Below are positions 14,974 to 23,307 of a stretch of 64,000 bases of DNA, one piece after another. The stretch comes from Erwinia pyri. Its GTDB lineage: Bacteria > Pseudomonadota > Gammaproteobacteria > Enterobacterales > Enterobacteriaceae. Below the pieces are notes generated by a model. It was not told where the DNA came from, searched no databases, and saw only the letters and a program-made list of their open reading frames with translations. The DNA lies in contig NZ_CP132353.1 in the NCBI RefSeq assembly GCF_030758455.1, forward strand, positions 1,860,001 to 1,924,000, written 5' to 3'. Position numbers and translations under genes: made by a program. How positions within the stretch are numbered: position 1 is the stretch's first letter; each line of letters opens with the position of its first letter.

Positions 14974-17622
14974 ATGACATCGTCCTCAGTTCTGAAACGC
15001 ACTATCCTGGTCATTGATCAGCGCCCCTATCATTTTCTCGACCTGACCCAACTGATATCTCTGGAGCAACTGCAAACACTGCCTTTTTGTTTACGCATTC
15101 TGCTGGAGAATGTCGCGTTGCGTTCACCACAGACGTTGCCAAAATTCCTTGACATGCTCAACGGTGAGGCGATGCCGGGAGAGGTTGAATTTTATCCCGA
15201 CCGGTTAATGTTCCACGATACGACCTGTCTGCCTGCCCTGGCGGACTTCGCAGCGATGCGTGATTTAACCGCTGAGCTGGGAGGCGATCCACGCACTATC
15301 AACCCGCATATTCCGGCTGTGTTAACCATCGATCACTCCGTGATCGTTGAAAGCTATGCTACGCCAGACGCACTGGAAGAAAATCTACAGTTTGATTTTC
15401 GGCGTAATGCGGAGCGCTATCGCTTCATTCGCTGGGCTGAACAGAGCCTGGATAACTTTCGCGTCATTCCACCCGGAACCGGTATTATTCACCTGATGAA
15501 TCTTGAAGCGGTTGCAGAGGTAGTAACCGCTGACGAGCGTGAGAGCGTGGCTCTGCTGCACTCAGATTGCATGATCGCAACCGACAGCCATACGCCTATG
15601 ATTAACGCGTTAGGCATACTCGGATGGGGAGTAGGAGGGCTGGAAGGCCAGGCTGCGCTGCTTGGAGAGCCTGTCACGCTACTTTATCCTGATGTGATTG
15701 GGATTTCAGTTTCAGGCAGGTTGGCGCAGGATGTCAGCGACAGCGATCTTGCTCTACATATCACCCGCCTGCTTCGTGAGAAAGGGGTAGTAGGAAAGTT
15801 TGTGGAGTTTACCGGACCTTCACTGCACACCATGCCTGTGGAATCGCGAGCCACCATTGCTAATATGGCGCCCGAATATGGGGCGACGGTAGTATTTTTT
15901 CCTTTTGATGAACGCAGCGCTGATTATCTGCATATGACCGGGCGCACGACCGAAAAGCAGGAAATCATTAAGACCTACATGAAGCAGCAGCATTTGTGGC
16001 GCAGCGCGAATTCACCTCAACCGAAATTTACTCAGCTGATAGAACTGGATCTCGATACCATCGAGCCATGCATGGCCGGTCCTTATAATCCGCATCAACA
16101 AATTCCCCTGAGCTTTGCTGCAGAGAGCTTTAAAAAGAGCCTGCCTGAAACGGTGCAGGCAGAGACCTGGTCCCATAACGTTTATCCCGAAGTGATTCAT
16201 CAAGGTGCGGTGGCTATCGCGGCTATTACCAGCTGTACGACCACGGCAAATCCCTGGCTCGTTGTTCAGGCAGCATTGTTTGCCCGTAATGCGGCGCAGC
16301 ATGGATTACGACCTAAACCGTGGGTAAAAACCTCCTTCTCTCCCGGTTCTCGTGCGGTGACGGATTACCTTAGTGAGTCAGGGCTGCTGGCTGAACTTGA
16401 AAAAGTCGGTTTCGACGTTACCGGTTATGGCTGCATGACCTGCATCGGCAGTTCGGGGGCGCTAAAGCCCGCGATGGAAGAACTGGTTAATGAGGGGTTG
16501 CAGGCAGTGTGCGTGCTTTCCGGCAACCGCAACTTCCCACGTCGCGTCAATCCAGGCCTGGGCCATGGTTATCTCACCTCGCCCGCGCTGGTGATTGCCT
16601 GGGCGCTGGCAGGCCATATTTCTCATGATCTGCTTCATCAGGCGCTGGGCTTTGATGCCCAACAGCAGCCCATTCTGATGCGTGACCTGATGCCTGCGCG
16701 GGAAGAGGTGGATCGCTGGGTGAAGCGTGTCATGAAACGTGACCATTATCTAAAGCGCCGTGACATTATCTGGCAGGGCACGCCTCACTGGCAAAAGATT
16801 GCTGCTCCTGGGAGTGTCCACTATCCCTGGGAGGCAAGCTCAACCTATCTGCGCCGGCCTGGCTATCTTGAGCGCCTGCCACGCGATCCTGCCGCACCCT
16901 TAGCGCTGAACGGTGCGCGCCCGTTTTTGTGGTTTGGCGATGATATCACCACCGATCATATTTCACCGGCAGGTGCGATACCTGCCTTAAGTCCGGCTGG
17001 AAAATGGCTTATCGATCGCCATGAAAATCCGCAGGATCTGAACCTCTATTCTACGCGACGAAGTAACCATGAAGTGATGGTACGTGGCGCTTTTACCAAC
17101 AAAGCGCTGGTCAATCGTTTACTGCCAGAAGCAAAGCGGGGCGGTGGTGGTTTTGCCTGGGATGCCGATCATCAACAGATCCTGCCAGCCTGTGAGGCTG
17201 CGCAAAGCTGGCTGGCGCGCGGTACGCCCCTGGTTGTTTTTGCCGGAGAGCGTTATGGTGCAGGTTCAAGCCGCGACTGGGCAGCTAAAGCACAGGCATT
17301 AATGGGCGTAAAGGCAGTAGTGGCGAACAGCTTCGAGCGTATTCATCGTAGCAATCTTATAGGTATGGGTATTTTACCTTTGCACTTTCTGAAGGGTGAT
17401 GCCGCGCGTCTTCCTGAGCTGGATGGGCGTGAAACGCTTGATTTCGATGGCCTTACTTCTCTGGCACCCGGTAATACTCCGGTAACGCTGCGCATCAGCC
17501 GTGATGGCGTGCTTCTGGGTGAACTTGAGCTGATAGCGGTGATAGACTCGCAGCAGGAACTGCGTTACCTGCGCCATGGTGGCATTCTACCTTATGTTAT
17601 TCAGCAGGCACTCAAGGGATAA
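14974..17622 (+). CDS. Aconitase A/IRP-type hydratase, divergent paralogue
   Basis: An 882-residue aconitase-superfamily protein. The 4Fe-4S ligands are present as C421 (TSCTTT), C487 and C490 (YGCMTC). ATDSHTPM, SGNRNF, TTDHISPAG and YGAGSSRDWAAK match the AcnA/IRP catalytic segments. It differs from housekeeping AcnA around the active site and linker (for example NRNFPRR where AcnA usually has NRNFEGR). Aconitases move a hydroxyl within tricarboxylates by dehydration and rehydration. Its place in a carboxylate locus and its divergence suggest a dedicated substrate such as a substituted or hydroxylated citrate, though ordinary citrate/isocitrate activity is possible. Confidence 0.8.
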   Translation: MTSSSVLKRTILVIDQRPYHFLDLTQLISLEQLQTLPFCLRILLENVALRSPQTLPKFLDMLNGEAMPGEVEFYPDRLMFHDTTCLPALADFAAMRDLTAELGGDPRTINPHIPAVLTIDHSVIVESYATPDALEENLQFDFRRNAERYRFIRWAEQSLDNFRVIPPGTGIIHLMNLEAVAEVVTADERESVALLHSDCMIATDSHTPMINALGILGWGVGGLEGQAALLGEPVTLLYPDVIGISVSGRLAQDVSDSDLALHITRLLREKGVVGKFVEFTGPSLHTMPVESRATIANMAPEYGATVVFFPFDERSADYLHMTGRTTEKQEIIKTYMKQQHLWRSANSPQPKFTQLIELDLDTIEPCMAGPYNPHQQIPLSFAAESFKKSLPETVQAETWSHNVYPEVIHQGAVAIAAITSCTTTANPWLVVQAALFARNAAQHGLRPKPWVKTSFSPGSRAVTDYLSESGLLAELEKVGFDVTGYGCMTCIGSSGALKPAMEELVNEGLQAVCVLSGNRNFPRRVNPGLGHGYLTSPALVIAWALAGHISHDLLHQALGFDAQQQPILMRDLMPAREEVDRWVKRVMKRDHYLKRRDIIWQGTPHWQKIAAPGSVHYPWEASSTYLRRPGYLERLPRDPAAPLALNGARPFLWFGDDITTDHISPAGAIPALSPAGKWLIDRHENPQDLNLYSTRRSNHEVMVRGAFTNKALVNRLLPEAKRGGGGFAWDADHQQILPACEAAQSWLARGTPLVVFAGERYGAGSSRDWAAKAQALMGVKAVVANSFERIHRSNLIGMGILPLHFLKGDAARLPELDGRETLDFDGLTSLAPGNTPVTLRISRDGVLLGELELIAVIDSQQELRYLRHGGILPYVIQQALKG

Positions 17623-17625
17623 AGC

Positions 17626-18558
17626 ATGCGATACGATCTGGTTTCACTGTCGATTTTTGTCGTTGTCGCCGAGGAGCAGAACCTCACGCATGCCGCGCGA
17701 CGCAAGCATACAGCCGTGTCGGCAGTCAGCAAACGTATTGCCGAACTTGAGCAGCAGGTGGGTACCCAGCTGATGCTACGTCTGCCGCGAGGGATTGAAC
17801 TGACGCCTGCAGGACATTCCCTGCTTTACCATGCAAGACAGATTTTCCGTAATCTGGAGCAAATGGAAGAGGAGTTAAGCGATTACGCGGCAGGGGTACG
17901 CGGACATATTCGTATTTTTACTATATCAGCTGCTCTGATGCAGTACCTGCCGCGTGCTGTCAGTCAGTTTCTCACTAACTATCCGCAGACTGATATCGAT
18001 ATTGAAGAACATACTGGCGTCGGCGTGGTACAGGGTCTGCTTGAGGGGCACGCCGACGTTGGATTTTTTTCCAGTTGGACGCCCGTTTCCGGAATTGAAG
18101 TGTGGCCCTGGCAGCATGACCAGCTCTCCGTTTTACTCGGCCCCGGCCATCCTCTGGAAAAACGCAGCTCGCTGAAAATGGAAGATATCGTTGATGAAAA
18201 AATAATTGGCCCACATCGTGACAGCGCGGTGAGCCATATTATCGATCGCGAGGCGCGTAAGCTGGGTAAAACGCTGAATATCGGTCTGCGCATCAGCAGC
18301 TTTGTCTCAATGGCGGAACTGGTGAGTCAGCAACTTGGCATCGCCATATTACCGGTCAATGAGATTGCTCCCGCTTCCCTGCACCGTGGCGTTCGCATAA
18401 TCCCGCTGGCCGAGCCCTGGGCGAAAAGGGAATTACTGATTGGCGTGAAGGATTTTAAGCTTGCCTCGCCATCAGTAAAAACCCTGATTGAAAGCCTGAC
18501 GCCTGCCCACAGGCGTTGCGCGCAGGAAGAAGGCACCGGCGTCGTTAGCCTGCGCTAG
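17626..18558 (+). CDS. LysR-family transcriptional regulator
   Basis: A 310-residue LysR protein with an N-terminal winged HTH (residues about 4-62, containing AARRKHTAVSAVSKRIAELE) and a periplasmic-binding-like effector domain. It starts 3 bases after the aconitase stop, so it is co-transcribed as the last gene of the rightward operon rather than divergent, unusual for LysR regulators. Its final 14 bp overlap the convergent lactonase gene. It probably senses a pathway metabolite; its target is not evident. Confidence 0.85.
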   Translation: MRYDLVSLSIFVVVAEEQNLTHAARRKHTAVSAVSKRIAELEQQVGTQLMLRLPRGIELTPAGHSLLYHARQIFRNLEQMEEELSDYAAGVRGHIRIFTISAALMQYLPRAVSQFLTNYPQTDIDIEEHTGVGVVQGLLEGHADVGFFSSWTPVSGIEVWPWQHDQLSVLLGPGHPLEKRSSLKMEDIVDEKIIGPHRDSAVSHIIDREARKLGKTLNIGLRISSFVSMAELVSQQLGIAILPVNEIAPASLHRGVRIIPLAEPWAKRELLIGVKDFKLASPSVKTLIESLTPAHRRCAQEEGTGVVSLR

Positions 18559-19651
18559 CGAAGCAGATGCAGGTAGGGCTGGCGGTTTCGATGACAATAT
18601 CGCTTTTATGCAACATTCCGCTTTCGACATCTACGTAGAACATCTGGATATTATCAGACTCTTCGTTAGCGCTGAAAAACTGCCGGCCATCTGGCGAGAG
18701 AGTAGTAAAGCGAGGTGTTTTACCGCCGCACGGCACCCAGCCAACGGGGCTTAATGTGCCTGTTAATTGATCTATAGCGAACACACCAATACTGTCATGG
18801 CCGCGGTTGGCTGCGTATAAAAATTTGCCGCCAGGATGCACTTCTATTTCACTGGCGTCACTGCGGTCACTATAGCTTTCTGGTAATGCGCTGAGAGTTT
18901 GTTTTAAAGTCAGCCTGCCGTAATCGGGCTCGACTTCAAATACCGTCAGGGTACTGCTCAGCTCACTGATGGCATACAGCCAATGTCCGCGCGGATGAAA
19001 ATCGACATGACGGGGCCAGCTGCCAGCTGCCAGCTGCACTTCATCGATCAAGTGGCATTCTCCCCGTTGCCAGCGATAAAGACGGAGCATATCGATCCCG
19101 TTACCCGCCGCACGCCCCTGTACAGGCACTGCAAAAAAATGGCTTTCGGGTGCGAAAACAACCTCATGAGGACGGGAAAGCGAGAGAGGCAAACCGGCGC
19201 CTTGCGGATGTCCTGGCACCTCAGCTACGAGAGAAGGCGGCAGTAATCCCTGCTCAGTGATGGCAAGCGCCGCAATATTACCGCCTTCATGATTGGCAAT
19301 CAGCAACACGCTCTGGTCAGGGGTTAATACCGCACTCACTGGATTATTACGTCGCACAGGATCCAGGTCAGGGTGCAGTGGGTGAGGGCCGGTAGACTGC
19401 TCACTGCGCAAACTAAGCAGGCCGGTGGCAGGGTCGCGATCAAAAACGGCAACCACATCACCATCGCCATGAAGCACATAGAGACGATTGCGGGTGGGAT
19501 CGAGTGTGAGCCAGGAGGGGTTCTCCTGAACAGAGTCAACAGATTGCAGATGGAGCCATTCCCCTGAAGGCATTACACGATAGACCTCAATTCCTTTTCC
19601 CCTTGCGCCACGCCACGCAGAAGTCCGGCAACCCACATAGGCAAATGTCAT
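18545..19651 (-). CDS. Seven-bladed beta-propeller lactonase (6-phosphogluconolactonase/muconate-cyclase-like)
   Basis: A 368-residue protein of the Pgl/YbhE lactonase family. Repeats of the form HPxGxxLYAxxxxxxxV (HPGGKFLYAANRGHDSIGVF, HPRGHWLYAISELSSTLTVF) give the propeller blades. Members hydrolyse sugar-acid lactones. No signal peptide is visible, so it is cytoplasmic. It is transcribed leftward from the promoter region shared with the PhaB-like gene and has its own candidate GntR operator 20-43 bp upstream. With the amidohydrolase it is the second lactone-acting enzyme of the locus. Confidence 0.8.
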   Translation of the reverse strand: MTFAYVGCRTSAWRGARGKGIEVYRVMPSGEWLHLQSVDSVQENPSWLTLDPTRNRLYVLHGDGDVVAVFDRDPATGLLSLRSEQSTGPHPLHPDLDPVRRNNPVSAVLTPDQSVLLIANHEGGNIAALAITEQGLLPPSLVAEVPGHPQGAGLPLSLSRPHEVVFAPESHFFAVPVQGRAAGNGIDMLRLYRWQRGECHLIDEVQLAAGSWPRHVDFHPRGHWLYAISELSSTLTVFEVEPDYGRLTLKQTLSALPESYSDRSDASEIEVHPGGKFLYAANRGHDSIGVFAIDQLTGTLSPVGWVPCGGKTPRFTTLSPDGRQFFSANEESDNIQMFYVDVESGMLHKSDIVIETASPTCICFASAG

Positions 19652-19670
19652 AAAAAATCCTCGCTAAATT

Positions 19671-19694
19671 TGCATTTATTTTATTATAAATGCA
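19671..19694. promoter_or_regulatory. GntR-type operator candidate, lactonase promoter (best copy)
   Basis: TGCATTTAT-N6-ATAAATGCA, a perfect 9-bp inverted repeat with half-sites 20 bp apart, the best of the five copies. It ends 20 bp from the lactonase start codon at 19651. Confidence 0.75.
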
Positions 19695-19704
19695 TCAAGT
19701 TCAG

Positions 19705-19720
19705 CGTGATCTTTATCACA
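19705..19720. promoter_or_regulatory. CRP-binding site
   Basis: CGTGA-TCTTTA-TCACA matches the CRP consensus at 9 of 10 core positions. It lies 11 bp beyond the operator in the lactonase/reductase divergent region. Confidence 0.6.
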
Positions 19721-19821
19721 GTTAACGCATGGTTGACTTCCCAAACCTTCATTGGCCGGGATTTTTAGGGGGACTTTATTCTTTTCATAAAATGTGAGGA
19801 TCAAAGCCTGAAAATCATTAT

Positions 19822-19845
19822 TGCATTTGAGATCAATTAAAAGCA
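19822..19845. promoter_or_regulatory. GntR-type operator candidate, reductase promoter
   Basis: TGCATTT-N10-AAAAGCA, fitting the 24-bp pattern and 20-bp spacing with one half-site mismatch. It is 117-140 bp upstream of the PhaB-like gene. Confidence 0.55.
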
Positions 19846-19961
19846 GAAATTAGCCGATCTTGCTCACATTTTCGACGCTGTCAGATTGCAGAAAAACCCG
19901 CCAGACCGCTTACTGTTAACAACAAGTAAAAACTGTTAATAAAAGCCTTCGGGAGAAAAAC

Positions 19962-20705
19962 ATGACCCAACGTATCGCGTATGTCACTTCAGGGATGGGG
20001 AGTCTGGGAACAGCAATTTGCCGTCGCCTGGGAAAAGATGGTTTTAAAGTTATCGCTGGTTGTGGGCCGAATTCAAAACGTAAACAATCCTGGCTGGATG
20101 ATAATAAAAAGCTCGGCTTTGATTTTATCGCTTCTGAAGGAAACGTGGCCGACTGGCAGTCAACGGTTGAGGCTTTTGATAAGATCCGCCGTGAAATTGG
20201 CGAAGTAGATGTCCTTATTAATAATGCCGGAACAGCACGGAATGCATTATTTCGGGATATGCACCCTCAGGAGTGGCAGGCAGTTATTGATACCAATATG
20301 AACTCATTGTTTAACGTTACGCGTCAGGTTATTGATGGAATGATGTCGCGTGGATGGGGGCGTATTATTAATATTTCCTCACTGAATGCGCAGATTGGTA
20401 CAGTAGGGCAAGTGAATTACTCAACCGCAAAATATGCGGTACGCGGTTTTACACGGGCCCTTGCACGTGAGGTGTCGGCGCGTGGCGTAACAGTAAATAC
20501 CGTGTCACCCGGCTATCTTGCCACCAGTAAGCTGAAAACAGTCACGCCCGTACAGGTTATTGACAAAATCGTACAGGAAATTCCAGTACGACGTTTGGGC
20601 TCACCGCAAGAAATTGCTTCGATATGTGCATGGCTGGCGTCCGATGAATCAGGGTATGCAACCGGCGCGAATTTCTCAGTCAACGGCGGCATGCACATGA
20701 GTTAA
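19962..20705 (+). CDS. PhaB-like short-chain dehydrogenase (3-oxoacyl/acetoacetyl-CoA-reductase type)
   Basis: A 247-residue SDR that closely follows acetoacetyl-CoA reductase PhaB: MTQRIAYVT start, AGCGPNS, DFIASEGNVADW, INNAG, the catalytic Ser in ISSLN, the Tyr-x-x-x-Lys in YSTAK, and an SVNGGMHM end. The glycine motif reads TSGMGSLG where PhaB has TGGMGGIG. PhaB reduces acetoacetyl-CoA with NADPH for polyhydroxybutyrate, but no PhaA or PhaC gene is nearby and the gene sits with a CitMHS carrier, so it has probably been recruited to reduce or oxidise a pathway keto/hydroxy acid. GGGAGA precedes the ATG. Confidence 0.82.
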   Translation: MTQRIAYVTSGMGSLGTAICRRLGKDGFKVIAGCGPNSKRKQSWLDDNKKLGFDFIASEGNVADWQSTVEAFDKIRREIGEVDVLINNAGTARNALFRDMHPQEWQAVIDTNMNSLFNVTRQVIDGMMSRGWGRIINISSLNAQIGTVGQVNYSTAKYAVRGFTRALAREVSARGVTVNTVSPGYLATSKLKTVTPVQVIDKIVQEIPVRRLGSPQEIASICAWLASDESGYATGANFSVNGGMHMS

Positions 20706-20777
20706 ATACTTCCTGACCAGACAGTAAAAAAACAACTATTTCAATAGCGCCTGCCTAAGACAGGTGCAGGAGGATTT

Positions 20778-22115
20778 ATGCTCTCTATTCTGGGTTATGG
20801 CATGATTGTGGTCTTTATGATCCTGATTATGACCAAGAAACTTTCCGCTCTGGTCGCTCTGATACTTATCCCCATTATATTTGCTTTAATCGGCGGGTTC
20901 GGGAGTGAAATGGGTGATATGATGATTGATAGATTAAAGAAAGTCGCTCCCACGGCAATTATGGTTATCTTTGCCATTCTTTATTTCAGTACGATGTTTG
21001 ATACCGGATTATTTGATCCTATAATTCGTTTTTTCCTGCGTATTATTAATGGCGATCCGGTTAAAGCGGTTATGTGTACTGCCGTTCTGGCAGCGATGGT
21101 CTCTCTGGATGGTGATGGCTCCACCACCTATATGATCTGCGTCACGGCGATGCTACCTTTGTTCAAGCGTATTCGTCTTGATCCTCTGGCGCTAACCTGC
21201 GTTGTGTTTCTCTCAGGCAGTATTACCAACTTATTGCCGTGGGGTGGCCCTGTTGCGCGTGTTGCTGCCTCACTTAAAGTAGAATCCGCTGATGTATTTG
21301 TGCCGCTTATCCCTTCCATGCTGTGCGGATTCGTTGGTGTGCTGGTCCTCTCCTGGTATATCGGTATCCGCGAACGCAGCCGACTTGGAAAGCTCAGTAT
21401 TCAAAATAATCGCCAAAGTCCGGCATTAGAAGAGGATGCAGAAAGCTATCTTCCAGCCATTAATGAGGTAAATGAAGAGCTACGTCGGCCTAAGCTTTTC
21501 TGGCTGAATGCCGGATTGACTTTGGTACTTATGACGTCGCTGGTGATTGAAGTATTGCCGCTGTCAGTGCTGTTTATGGTGGCCTTTGCTCTGGCACTGC
21601 TAATCAACTATCCCCATATCGATGCGCAGCGTCAGCGTATAGCGGCACATGCCCCGGCAGCGCTGAATCAAACCTCAATTTTCCTGGCTGCAGGCATTTT
21701 TGCCGGGATCCTGTCCGGGACTGGCATGGTAACGGCAATGTCCGGTACGCTGCTGGATATACTTCCTGATTCCTGGGGACCCTATATGGCACCGATCACG
21801 GCGCTGATTAGCCTTCCGGGAACTTTCTTTATGTCGAATGATGCATTCTATTATGGCGTACTGCCTGTACTTGCAGAAGCGGCCAAAGTTTATGGCATCG
21901 ATCCAATCGAAATTGGTCGTGCCTCACTGGTGGGGCAGCCCGTTCACCTGCTCAGCCCGCTGGTGGCATCGACTTATTTACTGGTTGGACTGGCTGGGGT
22001 TGAGTTCAGTGACCATCAGAGATATACCTTCAAGTGGGCATTTCTGTTGTGCATGATTTTTCTTGGTTCAGCCTTGCTGCTGGGGTTATATCCGTTTTAC
22101 TCCACGGCGCCATGA
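20778..22115 (+). CDS. CitMHS-family carboxylate transporter (second of two)
   Basis: A 445-residue polytopic membrane protein homologous to the carrier at 6499-7803. The conserved SLDGDGSTTYMICVTAMLPL and LLPWGGPVARVAA motifs match CitMHS citrate:proton symporters. AGGAGG precedes the ATG. It follows the PhaB-like gene by 72 bp and ends at a strong bidirectional terminator. The DGDGSTT motif is closer to classical CitM/CitH proteins than in the first carrier, so the two may import different acids. Confidence 0.86.
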   Translation: MLSILGYGMIVVFMILIMTKKLSALVALILIPIIFALIGGFGSEMGDMMIDRLKKVAPTAIMVIFAILYFSTMFDTGLFDPIIRFFLRIINGDPVKAVMCTAVLAAMVSLDGDGSTTYMICVTAMLPLFKRIRLDPLALTCVVFLSGSITNLLPWGGPVARVAASLKVESADVFVPLIPSMLCGFVGVLVLSWYIGIRERSRLGKLSIQNNRQSPALEEDAESYLPAINEVNEELRRPKLFWLNAGLTLVLMTSLVIEVLPLSVLFMVAFALALLINYPHIDAQRQRIAAHAPAALNQTSIFLAAGIFAGILSGTGMVTAMSGTLLDILPDSWGPYMAPITALISLPGTFFMSNDAFYYGVLPVLAEAAKVYGIDPIEIGRASLVGQPVHLLSPLVASTYLLVGLAGVEFSDHQRYTFKWAFLLCMIFLGSALLLGLYPFYSTAP

Positions 22116-22116
22116 T

Positions 22117-22146
22117 AAAAAAGGCTCACGGGATGAGCCTTTTTTG
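22117..22146. terminator. Bidirectional intrinsic terminator
   Basis: AAGGCTCA-CGGGA-TGAGCCTT is a perfect 8-bp stem, preceded by an A-run and followed by TTTTTG. It serves the rightward transporter gene and the convergent GntR gene. Confidence 0.9.
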
Positions 22147-22147
22147 T

Positions 22148-23041
22148 TTAAGCTTCTGCGCTGATACGGCGCATTTTTTTATTCTCCAGCGCCACGGAGA
22201 GATGCTGCTTCATCGTATAAGATGCTTCAATCCGTTGGCCTGCCTCTATCATCGCCAGTATACGCATATGATCTTTCACCTCGGCATAGTAACGACTCCG
22301 GTCATCCATGATGCGGTAATCCATCAGTTTTCGCATGCGGTTGACGTTACGTAGCGAGATTTCAAAGAAAGGGTTATTGGAGAAGCTGATAACTGTTTCG
22401 TGAAAGCGGTAACCGGCTAACTGGAGCTGCTTTGGTGACAGACGTTCAATACCGCTCTCAAGCAACATTTCCAGTTCACGACGAATTTCGTCAATTTTAT
22501 CCTGCGGCGCATTGAAGGTCGGCTCAAGAATAGCCATAGGTTCAATCACCATACGAAAGCTGAAAATATGCTCAAGTGCAGCTTTGGTTTTGGCCACTGG
22601 CAGGAAGCGCCAGCCATATCCCTGCTTCCGTTCTACCCAGCCTTCACTTATTCCGCGTGCCAGTACGGTTGATAGCTGACTCTTGGTCATATTATAGCGT
22701 TTCATCAAAAACTGCTCAGTGACCTCAGCTTCGATATTGTCCTGCAGCCAGTCTTCTGCAAGCTGATAATATTCAGGCAGATCGCTGTTTTCTGTCTCTG
22801 CCGGCTCATCGGTCTGCTGGGGAGCGTAATCTTCTTTGACAAAAAAGCCCCGATTGAGCTTTTGTTGCAGAATACCTTTATGCTCAAGATAAACCAGCGC
22901 TTCACGCACTGGCGAACGTGACACATCGAAGAGTTCTGCAAGTTTTGGCACGCTCAGGTGTGAGCCTGGCGCGATATTACCGGCATCAATCAAACCAATA
23001 ATTTTTAGCGAAAGCCGTTCTGTCAGGGCGCTAATCTTCAT
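22148..23041 (-). CDS. GntR-family regulator with a second winged-helix-like segment and FCD domain
   Basis: A 297-residue regulator. Residues 5-69 are a GntR winged HTH (AELFDVSRSPVREALVYLE). Residues about 91-147 look like a second winged helix (VTEQFLMKRYNMTKSQLSTV, then a GWVERKQGYGWRF wing). Residues about 155-290 are an FCD-type helical effector domain. The start is the ATG at 23041; an in-frame TTG at 23071 is less likely. It lies at the edge of the carboxylate locus, with a copy of the locus's 24-bp motif 48-71 bp upstream, and is the probable master regulator. FCD regulators usually bind organic acids and repress catabolic genes. Confidence 0.85.
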   Translation of the reverse strand: MKISALTERLSLKIIGLIDAGNIAPGSHLSVPKLAELFDVSRSPVREALVYLEHKGILQQKLNRGFFVKEDYAPQQTDEPAETENSDLPEYYQLAEDWLQDNIEAEVTEQFLMKRYNMTKSQLSTVLARGISEGWVERKQGYGWRFLPVAKTKAALEHIFSFRMVIEPMAILEPTFNAPQDKIDEIRRELEMLLESGIERLSPKQLQLAGYRFHETVISFSNNPFFEISLRNVNRMRKLMDYRIMDDRSRYYAEVKDHMRILAMIEAGQRIEASYTMKQHLSVALENKKMRRISAEA

Positions 23042-23088
23042 GAGTACGCTCAGGCGAATGAATAAATGCAATATAAGGTTGTTATTAT

Positions 23089-23112
23089 TGCATTTTCGCT
23101 ATTTTAAAAGCA
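23089..23112. promoter_or_regulatory. GntR-type operator candidate, autoregulatory
   Basis: TGCATTT-N10-AAAAGCA, the same 24-bp pattern, upstream of the GntR gene. A partly overlapping perfect inverted repeat, AATGCAAT (23065-23072) with ATTGCATT (23087-23094), gives a second way to read the region. Confidence 0.5.
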
Positions 23113-23307
23113 AAATTAAAATTAGCTCATAATCCCTTTTTGGTAATTATTTTTCACGTAAAAGAGCAGGTTACTGAGATTTGAGATAAGTCTCTGCTGG
23201 TAAAGCTATACCGGTTTTAACATGGATGGCAGATTACGTAGCATAAAGACCTGCCGCCAGGAGAAATTGGCCGCCATCGAAATTCAGCATGCCGCGCCTG
23301 GCAGCGT

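Larger units (their letters stand above)
19652..19961. other. Divergent promoter region, no gene
   Basis: 310 bp between the lactonase (leftward) and the reductase-transporter pair (rightward). It contains two candidate GntR operators and a CRP site, described separately. No coding sequence is seen. Confidence 0.7.

Noticed and set aside
19962..20705. Polyhydroxybutyrate synthesis role for the PhaB-like gene
   Set aside because: No thiolase or PHA synthase gene is nearby; context is carboxylate catabolism.
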